A stretch of DNA of 23,498 bases from Rhodanobacter sp. UBA5168 (lineage in GTDB: Bacteria > Pseudomonadota > Gammaproteobacteria > Xanthomonadales > Rhodanobacteraceae), in the NCBI GenBank assembly GCA_002413455.1, contig DHXA01000033.1, forward strand, positions 6,959 to 30,456. The letters are read 5' to 3'. The notes under the pieces were generated by a model. It searched no databases. It saw nothing but the letters and a program-made list of their open reading frames with translations, and was not told the DNA's origin. Positions within the stretch are counted from its first letter, which is position 1. Every line of letters starts with the position of its first letter. This document shows, piece after piece, positions 6,496 to 14,626 of this stretch. The position numbers and the translations under genes were made by a program.

Positions 6496-8747
6496 CACAG
6501 CGACCCCACCAAGGCATAGAAAGCCTGCACCAAGGAAGCGACATCCGCACTCCAGCGGCGCGACGCGGTGCCGTCGGCCTTGGTGGTCAGACTGTCGTTG
6601 AGCTTGTTCGCATCCAGATAGATCTTCTGCTGCGGATCGAGCGTGGCCGAGACCGCCTTGGCGGGCTTGGTGAACACGAAACGGGCCCAGCGCCGATCGT
6701 CGTTCCAGTGCACGTCCTCGCTGCTGCCGTCGGCAAACGTCACCCGTAACAGCTGCGGCACCGGCACGCCATCGCGACGCACGGTCACCGTGCTGCGCCA
6801 GGGAAACGGGCCCCTGCCAGGCTCCGCCTTCGGATGCGACTTGGCCCAGGCTTCGCGCTGCTTGTCGATCTGCTTGTCCAGCTCGCTGGCAACCACTTCG
6901 GTGCGTTTGCCACCCTTCAGCGAGCTGCCCGCCTGCGGTAGGACCTCGTCGGTATCGATGCTGCTGATGCGGTCGTCGATGTGGTCGGTGCCATACATAT
7001 ACTGGTCAAAGATCCCGTTGACTGCCTTCGCGTTGCCGGAGACATCGATCAAGGTGGCGCGCAGGTCGGCGGAAGATGGATGGCGGAAGCGCCAGCGGCG
7101 GTAATACTCGTGCATCGCACGCTCGAGTACCGAAGTGCCGAGGCGTTCCTCCAGATCATGCATGGCGGTGGACGTTCGCGAATACACCGTGCCGTAGCTG
7201 CTGCTGGAAAGGCGGTCCCACGCGTTCTCGCCCAGCGGATCGGCCGGTTGCCGCAGGCTGGCGCCAAGGCGATCCAACTCGAAACCCGACATGGATGGCG
7301 TGATGCCGAGGCGCTTCATCCAGCGCGAGGCCAGCGTGAGCTTCTCGCCGCGCTCGCGCATCATGCGGTTGTCCCAGTACTCGTTCATGCCCTCATCGAG
7401 GATCGGCTCCTCGAACTCGTTCGACGCCAGGATGCCGTAGAAATAGCCGTGGCCGAACTCGTGGATGTTGACGAAATCGAGCATGTACTGGGTCAGCGTG
7501 CCCGGCTCGACCTTGGCATAACCCTCCGCGGTGAAGAACGTCGGATACTCCATGCCGCCCGCCTCATCCGCGTTGTACGGCGGCACCACCACGGTCACCG
7601 TGTGGTACGGGTAGGCGCCCAGCGTCTTCGAGAAATAGGCCAGCGAATCGATCGTGGATTTCAGCGTTGGCGCCGCCGAGGCGGCGTATTCGGATGGATA
7701 GATCACGCGCACGTCGACCTTCGGACTGCCCTGCCCCTGCCAGCTCCCGTCCAGCGTCTTGTAACCCTTGGCCGCGACCCAGGCGAAGTCGTGCACATCG
7801 CCCTGCATGAAGTGGTACGTGGTCTTGCCGTTCGCCGCCTGCGGCTGACCCTGCAGCTGCCCGACGGCGCCGACGGTGTAATCGCTGGGCACGGTCAGGC
7901 GGACGTCGTACAGGCCGAAGTCGGCATAGAACTCGCTGTTGAAATGGAACTCGTGCACGTTCCAGCGCGGCGCCGTGGCGCCGCGCTCGCCGGCCAGTTC
8001 CAGCACGCCGATCTTCGGAAACCACTGCCCGACGAGGTTGAAGTCGCCGAACCAGCCGGTGCGCTCGACCACGCGCGGCAACTGGCTCAGAAAGCCGATG
8101 TCCAGCGTGAGCGTGGCGCCAGCGGCCACCGGTTCGGCCAGATCGATGCGCACCACGGTCTGGTCGGTGGACGGGCCGCCGTCCGGCTGCACGAAGCGCC
8201 ATTTCAGGGCGGACTCGCCCTGCTTGACCTGTTTGAGGTCGATCCAGCCCCACTCGCCCTTCTTCAAAGCTGCCGCCCCGCGCGAACGACCGTGCGCAGT
8301 CAGCACATCGCGCTCAGTGAACCAGGTGCTGCCTTCGTTCTGGAAGGCGTTGAGGTAAAGGTGAAAATACACATGGGCGATCGGGCGATCGCTGCGGTTG
8401 CGCCAGGTCATGCGCTCGCTGCCGGTCACCGCGTGCCTGGCGGCATCCAGCTCGGCGTCGATCTGGTAGCTCACCACGCGGTCGGACAAAGTCGCCTCGC
8501 TGCCCGTACGCTCGCCACCCCACGCCCCGGCAGCACTGGGCTCCAGCGGAGCGGCAGCATGGGCGACGGCGAACGGAATATCGGCGAGCGCGGCCGTACC
8601 CGAACTGGCTGGCGCCGAGGTCGCTCCGGCCGGCACGGACGCTGCAGCGGGCGCCATGGCCACCTGCGCCGGCGCTATCCAGGGCCAGACCGCGACTGAC
8701 AACGTCACGGCACACAGATATCCCCACTTGCGTACAACTGGCCGCAT
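6495..8747 (-). CDS. Exported M1 family zinc metallopeptidase
   Basis: A 750-residue protein of the M1 (gluzincin aminopeptidase) family. Residues 1-30 form a signal peptide, followed by an Ala/Pro/Ser-rich linker to about 75, so it works in the periplasm or outside. The zinc site is HEFGH (429-433) with the third ligand E452 in LDEGMNEYW, giving the HExxH-x18-E spacing. The exopeptidase-type motif is GGMEYP (397-402), a variant of GAMEN. An N-terminal beta-saddle domain precedes it and a helical C-terminal region follows to 750. Start: the frame stays open to 8894, but the ATG at 8747 has a GGGGGAG 8 bases upstream and begins the signal peptide. The next gene, a membrane protein, overlaps its stop. 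Confidence 0.92.
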   Translation of the reverse strand: MRPVVRKWGYLCAVTLSVAVWPWIAPAQVAMAPAAASVPAGATSAPASSGTAALADIPFAVAHAAAPLEPSAAGAWGGERTGSEATLSDRVVSYQIDAELDAARHAVTGSERMTWRNRSDRPIAHVYFHLYLNAFQNEGSTWFTERDVLTAHGRSRGAAALKKGEWGWIDLKQVKQGESALKWRFVQPDGGPSTDQTVVRIDLAEPVAAGATLTLDIGFLSQLPRVVERTGWFGDFNLVGQWFPKIGVLELAGERGATAPRWNVHEFHFNSEFYADFGLYDVRLTVPSDYTVGAVGQLQGQPQAANGKTTYHFMQGDVHDFAWVAAKGYKTLDGSWQGQGSPKVDVRVIYPSEYAASAAPTLKSTIDSLAYFSKTLGAYPYHTVTVVVPPYNADEAGGMEYPTFFTAEGYAKVEPGTLTQYMLDFVNIHEFGHGYFYGILASNEFEEPILDEGMNEYWDNRMMRERGEKLTLASRWMKRLGITPSMSGFELDRLGASLRQPADPLGENAWDRLSSSSYGTVYSRTSTAMHDLEERLGTSVLERAMHEYYRRWRFRHPSSADLRATLIDVSGNAKAVNGIFDQYMYGTDHIDDRISSIDTDEVLPQAGSSLKGGKRTEVVASELDKQIDKQREAWAKSHPKAEPGRGPFPWRSTVTVRRDGVPVPQLLRVTFADGSSEDVHWNDDRRWARFVFTKPAKAVSATLDPQQKIYLDANKLNDSLTTKADGTASRRWSADVASLVQAFYALVGSL

Positions 8748-8791
8748 ATTTGCTGCTCCCCCGGGCAATCCACACAGATTGCACTCAACCA

Positions 8792-8829
8792 ACTCATGCG
8801 GCATAGGCCAGAGGTCATGCCGCATGAGT
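8792..8829. promoter_or_regulatory. Perfect 13-bp inverted repeat in the divergent spacer
   Basis: ACTCATGCGGCAT (8792-8804) is repeated as its exact reverse complement ATGCCGCATGAGT (8817-8829), separated by 12 bp. It lies 45 bp upstream of the M1 peptidase start and about 170 bp before the response regulator start. It could be an operator for a dimeric regulator or an RNA hairpin in the peptidase leader. It has no T-tract, so a plain terminator is less likely. Confidence 0.65.
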
Positions 8830-8911
8830 CCTGACTGACTCACCGTGCGGGAACTGCGGCGGGCCGAGGCGGTCTGGATGTGCGCAGTCGCCAAATATTC
8901 CGGCTATCCGC

Positions 8912-8947
8912 CTGTCCGTCTGTCTGTATCGAAACGCCAACTAGAAT
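8912..8947 (+). promoter_or_regulatory. Probable promoter of the two-component regulator operon
   Basis: TAGAAT (8942-8947) is a good -10 box 55 bp upstream of the response regulator start. The -35 position falls in a run of tandem GTCY tetranucleotides (8914-8927, GTCC GTCT GTCT GT), which does not match TTGACA. A poor -35 box overlapping short tandem repeats is common where an OmpR-type regulator activates its own promoter, but autoregulation here is inference. Confidence 0.45.
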
Positions 8948-9002
8948 CGACTTGGAAATAGCCGGCCGGGCCGGTGATCTTCACGCGCCACCTGGAGTCC
9001 CC

Positions 9003-9692
9003 ATGCGCATCCTGCTAGCCGAGGACGATCCTTCCATCGCCGAGGGCATCTGCGCGTCGCTGCGACATGGTGGCCACGCCGTGGACCATGTGGCCGCCGG
9101 CAATCTTGCCGATATCGCACTTCACGACCATGCCTACGACCTGCTGGTGCTGGATCTCGGGCTGCCCTCGATCGATGGCAGCGAGGTTTTGCGCCGACTG
9201 CGCAGCCGCGGTACGGGTATGCCAGTGCTGGTGGTGACCGCCCGCGACGGGTTGCCCGAACGCATTCGCGTGCTGGACCTTGGTGCCGACGATTATCTGG
9301 TGAAGCCCTTTGCACTGGCAGAATTCGAGGCGCGCGTGCGTGCGCTGCTGAGACGGGCCAGCAGCAGCGGCAAGCCGGAACTCCTGCTGGGTCGGTTACG
9401 CCTGGATCTGCCCGGCCATCGCGCCTGGATCGACCAGAACCCACTCGAACTGACGGCACGCGAGTTCGGCCTGCTCGAAGCGCTGGCGTTGCGCGCCGAC
9501 CGGATCACCAGCCGCGTCCAGCTGGTCGAGGCGCTATGCGACTGGGATCAGGAGCTGACCGACAACGGGCTGGACATTGCCATACACCGCCTGCGACGCA
9601 AGCTCCATGGCAGCGGCACGGGCGTGCGTACGATCCGCGGCCTCGGCTACCTGCTGGAAGAAACAGCGGGAGCCGGGAACGATCCTGCATGA
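9003..9692 (+). CDS. OmpR-family response regulator
   Basis: A 229-residue two-domain regulator. The receiver domain (1-115) has the acidic pocket D8/D9, phosphoacceptor D51 in VLDLGLP, T79 and K101 in VKPF. The winged-helix DNA-binding domain (about 125-222) contains LTAREFGLLEAL and ends with VRTIRGLGYLLE, both typical of OmpR/PhoB regulators. The start ATG at 9003 has GGAG 5 bases upstream; the frame opening at 8880 is rejected because the receiver domain begins exactly at this ATG. Its stop overlaps the start of the sensor kinase as ATGA, so the pair is co-translated. The neighbouring exporter operon is the obvious candidate target, along with the divergent M1 peptidase. Confidence 0.95.
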   Translation: MRILLAEDDPSIAEGICASLRHGGHAVDHVAAGNLADIALHDHAYDLLVLDLGLPSIDGSEVLRRLRSRGTGMPVLVVTARDGLPERIRVLDLGADDYLVKPFALAEFEARVRALLRRASSSGKPELLLGRLRLDLPGHRAWIDQNPLELTAREFGLLEALALRADRITSRVQLVEALCDWDQELTDNGLDIAIHRLRRKLHGSGTGVRTIRGLGYLLEETAGAGNDPA

Positions 9693-11104
9693 TCGCGCCG
9701 AGCACACAGCGCCATCGCCCCAGCCTGCGCCGACGCCTGCTGGTGTTCCTGCTGATCCCGGTGATCGCACTGCTGATGCTCGACGCCGCACTCTCCTATG
9801 GCGTGGCGCTGACCTATGCCAATCGCGTCCACGATCGCGATCTCAGCGACGATGCGGTGGCGCTGGCGAAGATGCTTGGCAACGATCAGCTCGGCAGCCA
9901 GCTGACCCCGCAGGCACGTTTTCTGCTCGAATACGATCCGGACGGCCGCAGCTACTTCAGCGTAAGCAGCAGCAGGCACGGTCTGCTGGCCGGCAATGGG
10001 CAGCTGCCGCAACTGGCCCATGCCCCGGTGCTCGGCGCCGCGCCCACGCTGTACGACACCTTGTTCGACAAGCACACCTTGCGCGCGGCGACGGTCCGCA
10101 CAACGGCGCGACACGATCCCGGCGACAGCCTGGTCGTCACCGTCGCCGAAACCCTGCACGATCGACACGAACAGGCACGCGAGATCCTGCTGCTGGCGAT
10201 CGTCATGCAGGCTTTCCTGATTGTCTGCGTGCTGGTACTGGTCTGGTTCGGAGTCACTCGCGGCTTGCGCGTGCTCGATCCGCTGACTGCCCGGCTGGCC
10301 GCCCGTTCGCACGAGCTCACGCCGATCGACGGTGCCGATGTGCCACAGGAAATCCAGCCGCTGACCCGCACCATCGATGCGCTGTTCGGCCGCCTGCGCA
10401 GCACGCTGGCCCTGCACGATCGTTTCATCGCCGATGCCGCGCATCAGTTGCGTACCCCATTGACCGGCTTGAGCCTGCACGTCGAACGCGCCCTTGCCGA
10501 TCCGCGACCGGAAACCGTGGCTGATGCGCTCACCCACATCCAGCGGCTGACTCTGCGCGCGGCGCGCACCTCCTCGCAATTGCTGGCGCTGATGCGCGCG
10601 CAGGCAGCGCCGCGGGATACTGCGGAGCCAAAGCTCGTCGATCTGGGCCAGCTGATTCCCGAAGCGGTGGCACAGCGTATCCCTGAGGCGATCCGTGCCG
10701 GCGTCGATCTTGGCTACGAAGGTGACACGCAGCCGCTGCTCGTCCTGGGCGAGGCCGCCAGCGTGCAGGACGTGCTGGACAACCTGATCGACAATGCCGT
10801 GCGCTACGCCGGCCGTGGCAGCATCATCACCGTTCACCTGCACGCACGTGACGATGGCGGCGCCAGCCTCATCGTCGAAGACAATGGGCCTGGCGTGCCG
10901 CCCGAACTGATGTCGCGACTGAGCGAACGTTTCTTTCGCGTCGCCGGCAACAACGAGGCCGGCAGCGGGCTGGGGCTCGCCATCGTCCAGAGCATCGCCA
11001 AACGCCATCACGCCGAGGTGGTCTACCAGGCCGGCGAGGAGCATGGCCTGCGCGTGGAAGTGCGCTTTCCGCCAGTGGCGCGGCCGCCCGCCCGCCCGGC
11101 ATGA
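9689..11104 (+). CDS. Sensor histidine kinase (TctE-like, 2CSK_N type)
   Basis: A 471-residue inner-membrane kinase. Two membrane segments (about 17-37 and 167-189) bracket a periplasmic domain of about 125 residues. Its opening LDAALSYGVALTYANRVHDR resembles the 2CSK_N sensor domain found in TctE-type kinases. A HAMP-like linker follows (about 190-240), then the dimerisation domain with phosphoacceptor H252 in AAHQLRTPLTG, and the ATPase domain with N-box NLIDNAVRY (365-373), G1 EDNGPGVP (397-404) and G2 GSGLGLAI (425-432). All catalytic motifs are intact. It overlaps the response regulator by 4 bases. The signal is unknown; some relatives sense tricarboxylates or metals. An exporter operon starts 158 bp downstream. 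Confidence 0.95.
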   Translation: MIAPSTQRHRPSLRRRLLVFLLIPVIALLMLDAALSYGVALTYANRVHDRDLSDDAVALAKMLGNDQLGSQLTPQARFLLEYDPDGRSYFSVSSSRHGLLAGNGQLPQLAHAPVLGAAPTLYDTLFDKHTLRAATVRTTARHDPGDSLVVTVAETLHDRHEQAREILLLAIVMQAFLIVCVLVLVWFGVTRGLRVLDPLTARLAARSHELTPIDGADVPQEIQPLTRTIDALFGRLRSTLALHDRFIADAAHQLRTPLTGLSLHVERALADPRPETVADALTHIQRLTLRAARTSSQLLALMRAQAAPRDTAEPKLVDLGQLIPEAVAQRIPEAIRAGVDLGYEGDTQPLLVLGEAASVQDVLDNLIDNAVRYAGRGSIITVHLHARDDGGASLIVEDNGPGVPPELMSRLSERFFRVAGNNEAGSGLGLAIVQSIAKRHHAEVVYQAGEEHGLRVEVRFPPVARPPARPA

Positions 11105-11262
11105 AAGCGACCCGCGCATGCACCACCCCGCCGTCCCGCAGGACTGGCGTGTCCGGACCGTGCCGTCGTCAGGCTAAAGAAAGATTCCCGGACGACAATG
11201 ACGCCCCGGAGTCATCACGGACTGCCAACAGGTGCAACAGCACCCGATCGTTGCCATGGAAA

Positions 11263-12735
11263 ATGCCTACCGTGCCACCTCGATTCAACCAGGCAACTCA
11301 CGGCAACCATTTTCGCGCGTGCCTGTTCGGCATGCTGATCGCCGGCCTGGCCGGCTGCGCCGCACCGCTGCCCAGGCTGGCGCCGCCCCTGCCGCTGCAG
11401 TGGCAGCATGCGGTGGCCTCGGCTGCAGCCCAGCCGACGGATCCGCACGGCTGGTGGCATGCCTTTGCCGATCCCGAACTCGACGCGATGGTCGATCGCG
11501 CCCTGGACGGCAATCTCGATGTTGCACAGGCGGTCGAACGGCTGCGTGCCTCGCGCATCCTGCACGCGCATGCCCGGGCTCGCTACCTGCCGGCGCTGAG
11601 CGCCCGCACCGATGACGCGATCGATCCGGACGCCAGCGCCTCGTTCTTTGTCACCGGTTTCGACGCCAGCTGGGAGCTGGGGCTGTTCGGTCGTGCCGAA
11701 GGTACCCGGCGCGAGGCGCAAGGCGACCTGGACGCCAGTGTCGCCGACCTGCGTGCCGCGCAGGTCAGCCTGGTGGCTGAGGTGGTGCGTGAATGGATCA
11801 ACCTGCGTGCCGCGCAACAACAGGAAGAGCTGCTGCTGCAGGTCAGCCAGGCCCGTCAACATCAGTGGCAGTTGCTGCAGGTGCGGCAACGGCTCCAGTT
11901 GACCGCGCCCGGCGCGGTGGATCAGGCGCAGGCGGCCTTCGCGCAGTCGCGAGCCGCGCTGGCCATGCCGCGGCAGGCAATCAACGCCAGTGCGCAACGG
12001 CTGGCCGTTCTGCTAGGTCAAAACCATCCCGATCCCGCATGGCTGCAGGCCGGCCCGCCACCCGAGCTGGGTGCGTGGCGACTCGCCGGCGCTCCTGCCG
12101 ATCTGCTGCGTACGCGCCCGGAAATTGCGCGCGCCGAGGCCGACGTGTTGCATACGGCCGGCGAACTGGCGCTGACTCACGCCGACCTGTTTCCCAGCAT
12201 CGGGCTGGGCGCGTCGATGGTCTGGGCCACCGACATCAACAACAACCGCCGGTTCTCCAACACTCCCAATGGCATTGCATCGGTAGGCCCGGTCATCAAC
12301 ATGCCGTTGTTCGACTGGGGCATGCGCCTTGCCGCTACCCACGCGAAGAGTCACGAACTGAAAGCCAGCGTACTGGCCTACCGGCAGGCGGTGCTGCAGG
12401 GTGTGGCGGAGGTGGAAACCGCGCTTGGCAGCCTGCAGCAGCAACAACGGCGAGAACGGGACGACACGCAGGCCTGGCAGGCGCTGCAACGCGCGGATCA
12501 ATCCGTGCAGGCCCGCGTCGGCCTGCAGCTGAGCAGTCCGCTCGATCGCGCCGAAAGCCAGATCGCCGCCGCCCAGGCCGCGATCGAGCTGGCCGATGCG
12601 CGCGCCGGGCACAGCCTGGCCTACGTGGCATTGTTCAAAGCCCTGGGCGGGGCGCCGCTGCCATCCACCGTGGCGAGGGAAACCGCACCGGCCGCAGCCG
12701 CCGGCCACGCCGCCACCCAGGGAGGGCAACGCTGA
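11263..12735 (+). CDS. Outer-membrane efflux lipoprotein of the NodT/TolC family
   Basis: A 490-residue outer-membrane channel subunit. A lipobox LAGC places the lipidated cysteine at C32. The two repeated outer-membrane efflux domains are visible, for example WWHAFADPELDAMVDRALDGN after the lipoprotein linker and ADLLRTRPEIARAEADVLH in the second half, followed by the coiled-coil-forming helices. TolC-family trimers form the exit duct of tripartite pumps. The start is set at ATG 11263 because it gives a normal lipoprotein signal; the frame is open back to 11101 without signal-like sequence, and no strong ribosome site is seen at either place. Its stop overlaps the permease start (TGATG). It is the first gene of a four-gene exporter operon. 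Confidence 0.9.
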   Translation: MPTVPPRFNQATHGNHFRACLFGMLIAGLAGCAAPLPRLAPPLPLQWQHAVASAAAQPTDPHGWWHAFADPELDAMVDRALDGNLDVAQAVERLRASRILHAHARARYLPALSARTDDAIDPDASASFFVTGFDASWELGLFGRAEGTRREAQGDLDASVADLRAAQVSLVAEVVREWINLRAAQQQEELLLQVSQARQHQWQLLQVRQRLQLTAPGAVDQAQAAFAQSRAALAMPRQAINASAQRLAVLLGQNHPDPAWLQAGPPPELGAWRLAGAPADLLRTRPEIARAEADVLHTAGELALTHADLFPSIGLGASMVWATDINNNRRFSNTPNGIASVGPVINMPLFDWGMRLAATHAKSHELKASVLAYRQAVLQGVAEVETALGSLQQQQRRERDDTQAWQALQRADQSVQARVGLQLSSPLDRAESQIAAAQAAIELADARAGHSLAYVALFKALGGAPLPSTVARETAPAAAAGHAATQGGQR

Positions 12736-13865
12736 TGGTTGCCCTTGCACGCAAGACGCTGATCTATGAATGGCGACGCTTTCTGCCGGCGATGCTCGCG
12801 GTGGGTTTCGCCGGTTTGCTGCAACTGCTGCAGATCGCGCTGGTGCTGGGCATCTTCGGCAGCACCAGCCTCTATATCACCGGCTCGTCGGCGGACATCT
12901 GGGTGGGCTATCCCGGCACCCAGAGCGTGGGTCAGGGCCGCGCGATCGACGCCGACGTGGAATCGCGCATTCTGATGGACCCGGCAGTACTGCGGGTCGA
13001 ACCCTACCTCTGGGTCGACGGCGACTGGCGCGGACCGGGCGAAACCGGTGGCGTCTCGGTGTTCGTTTCCGGCATCGACCCCTCCGCCGATGGCCTGATG
13101 TTTTCCAAGGCGCTGTCGCCGCAACTGCGGGCACGACTGGCCGAACCCGGAGCGATCGTGGTCGATCGTTCCGCGCTGGACGAACTCGGCGTCGGCCTGG
13201 GCCATGACGCCACCATCAACGGCCAGCAGGTGCACGTTGTCGGTATCAGCAGCGGACTGCGGGCATTGGGCGGCATCAACGTATTGTGTTCGCTGGATAC
13301 CGCCCGCCAGCTGGACAACGACCCGACCGACGACGGCCCGACTTATCTGGTGGCCACGCTGCGCGACCCCCGTCAGGCCGCCGCGGTTGCCTTGCGCCTG
13401 CGTGGTGGTCAGGCCTTTGGCCCCTATACGGCATGGAGCGCCGACGATTTCGCGCGCCGCTCCGTGCTCTATTGGCTGTTCGATACCGGCGCCGGTGCCG
13501 GCGTGCTGTTCCTGGCTGGCATCGTGTTTTTTGTCGGCGCGGCGATCACCAGCCAGACCCTGATCGCCGCGGTCAACGGCTCGGTGCGCGAATATGCCAC
13601 GCTCAATGCGCTGGGCGTGGGCGTGGCTGCCTTGCGCCGAGTGGTGCTGGAGCAGGCTTTCTGGGTCGGTGCACTGGGGTTGCTGGGCGCCAGCGTGCTC
13701 GGCATCGTGCTGCTGCTGCTGGCGCGCAGCCAGGACGTGCCGGTGGTGTTGAACTGGCCAGCCGCACTGGCCTGCATCGTGCTGGTGATGGGTCTGGCTG
13801 CCGTCTCCGGCCTGGCCGCAATGCGCAGCCTGCGCCGCGCCGATCCCGCCACCTTGTTGAGATAG
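12735..13865 (+). CDS. ABC transporter permease, FtsX/MacB-DevC type
   Basis: A 376-residue inner-membrane permease. One membrane helix near residues 17-42 is followed by a periplasmic domain of about 200 residues (MacB_PCD-like, with DADVESRI and VVDRSALDELGVGLG). Three further helices sit near 250-277, 303-330 and 337-360, giving the standard four-helix FtsX-type half. The short C-terminal RRADPATLLR is the classic end of this family. Such permeases do not move substrate through the membrane; they drive periplasmic complexes mechanically. AGGGAGGG upstream of the ATG at 12735 and the TGATG overlap with the outer-membrane gene fix the start. The ATPase begins 5 bases after the stop. Confidence 0.92.
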   Translation: MVALARKTLIYEWRRFLPAMLAVGFAGLLQLLQIALVLGIFGSTSLYITGSSADIWVGYPGTQSVGQGRAIDADVESRILMDPAVLRVEPYLWVDGDWRGPGETGGVSVFVSGIDPSADGLMFSKALSPQLRARLAEPGAIVVDRSALDELGVGLGHDATINGQQVHVVGISSGLRALGGINVLCSLDTARQLDNDPTDDGPTYLVATLRDPRQAAAVALRLRGGQAFGPYTAWSADDFARRSVLYWLFDTGAGAGVLFLAGIVFFVGAAITSQTLIAAVNGSVREYATLNALGVGVAALRRVVLEQAFWVGALGLLGASVLGIVLLLLARSQDVPVVLNWPAALACIVLVMGLAAVSGLAAMRSLRRADPATLLR

Positions 13866-13870
13866 TTGCC

Positions 13871-14626
13871 ATGCAAGCCGCCCCTGTCATCGAAGCGAAC
13901 CGCGTGCCTGCCCTGCAGGCCGAAGGTATCAGCAAGGCGTTCGTCTCCGGTCATCAGCGCACCCAGGTGCTGGACGGCCTCTCGCTGAACATAGACGCCG
14001 GCGAACTGACCCTGATCTCCGGCCCCTCGGGCTGTGGCAAGAGCACCCTGCTGGCCATACTCAGTGGTCTGCAGAAGGTCGACAGCGGACGGGTGCGCGC
14101 ACTCGGCAGCGAGTTGGGCCAACTCGATCTGCGCGCGCTGGAACGCTTTCGCCTGCAACACACCGGTTTCGTGTTCCAGGGTTTCAACCTGTTTCCCGCG
14201 CTGAGCGCCTTCGAACAGGTCGAACTGCCACTGAACCACATGGGCCTGTCGCGTGACGAGGCCCGCCGCCGCGCACAGCGCTCGCTGGAGGAAGTCGGCC
14301 TGGCGCATCGCATGCGCTTGCGGCCGTCCGAGCTGTCCGGCGGCGAGAAGCAGCGGGTGGCGATTGCCCGCGCGCTGGCCAAGGAGCCGGAACTGTTGTT
14401 CGCCGACGAACCCACCAGCGCGCTCGACGCCGCCAATGGCCAGATGATCATCGACATCCTGCATCGGATCGCCCACACGCACGGCACCACCGTGCTTTGC
14501 GTCAGCCATGATCCGCGCCTGGTCGTCCACGCCGACCGCGTACTGGCGATGGAAGACGGCCGCATACTCAGCGACCGGCGTACTCATGCGCCGCCCAGCG
14601 ACAGCCGCAAGGACCCCGCCCCATGA
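13871..14626 (+). CDS. ABC transporter ATP-binding protein (LolD/MacB-type)
   Basis: A 251-residue ATPase. Walker A is GPSGCGKST (51-59), the Q-loop glutamine is Q103 in FVFQGFNLFPALSAFEQVELP, the signature is LSGGEKQR (155-162), Walker B is LLFADEPTSALD (175-186) and the H-loop histidine is H213 in CVSHDPR. The Q-loop region and length match the MacB/LolD/FtsE branch, which pairs with FtsX-type permeases such as the gene just upstream. It works as a dimer on the cytoplasmic face. Its stop overlaps the adaptor start as ATGA. All catalytic motifs are intact. Confidence 0.96.
   Translation: MQAAPVIEANRVPALQAEGISKAFVSGHQRTQVLDGLSLNIDAGELTLISGPSGCGKSTLLAILSGLQKVDSGRVRALGSELGQLDLRALERFRLQHTGFVFQGFNLFPALSAFEQVELPLNHMGLSRDEARRRAQRSLEEVGLAHRMRLRPSELSGGEKQRVAIARALAKEPELLFADEPTSALDAANGQMIIDILHRIAHTHGTTVLCVSHDPRLVVHADRVLAMEDGRILSDRRTHAPPSDSRKDPAP

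Noticed and set aside
6981..8699. 572-codon forward ORF
   Set aside because: It is antisense to the M1 peptidase; the reverse frame contains the intact zinc site. Long open antisense frames are common at this GC content.
8748..8894. Extended N-terminus of the M1 peptidase (49 codons)
   Set aside because: It would bury the signal peptide and run through the inverted repeat; the inner ATG has a strong ribosome site.
9647..11119. 490-codon reverse ORF
   Set aside because: It is the shadow of the sensor kinase, whose forward frame has all kinase motifs.
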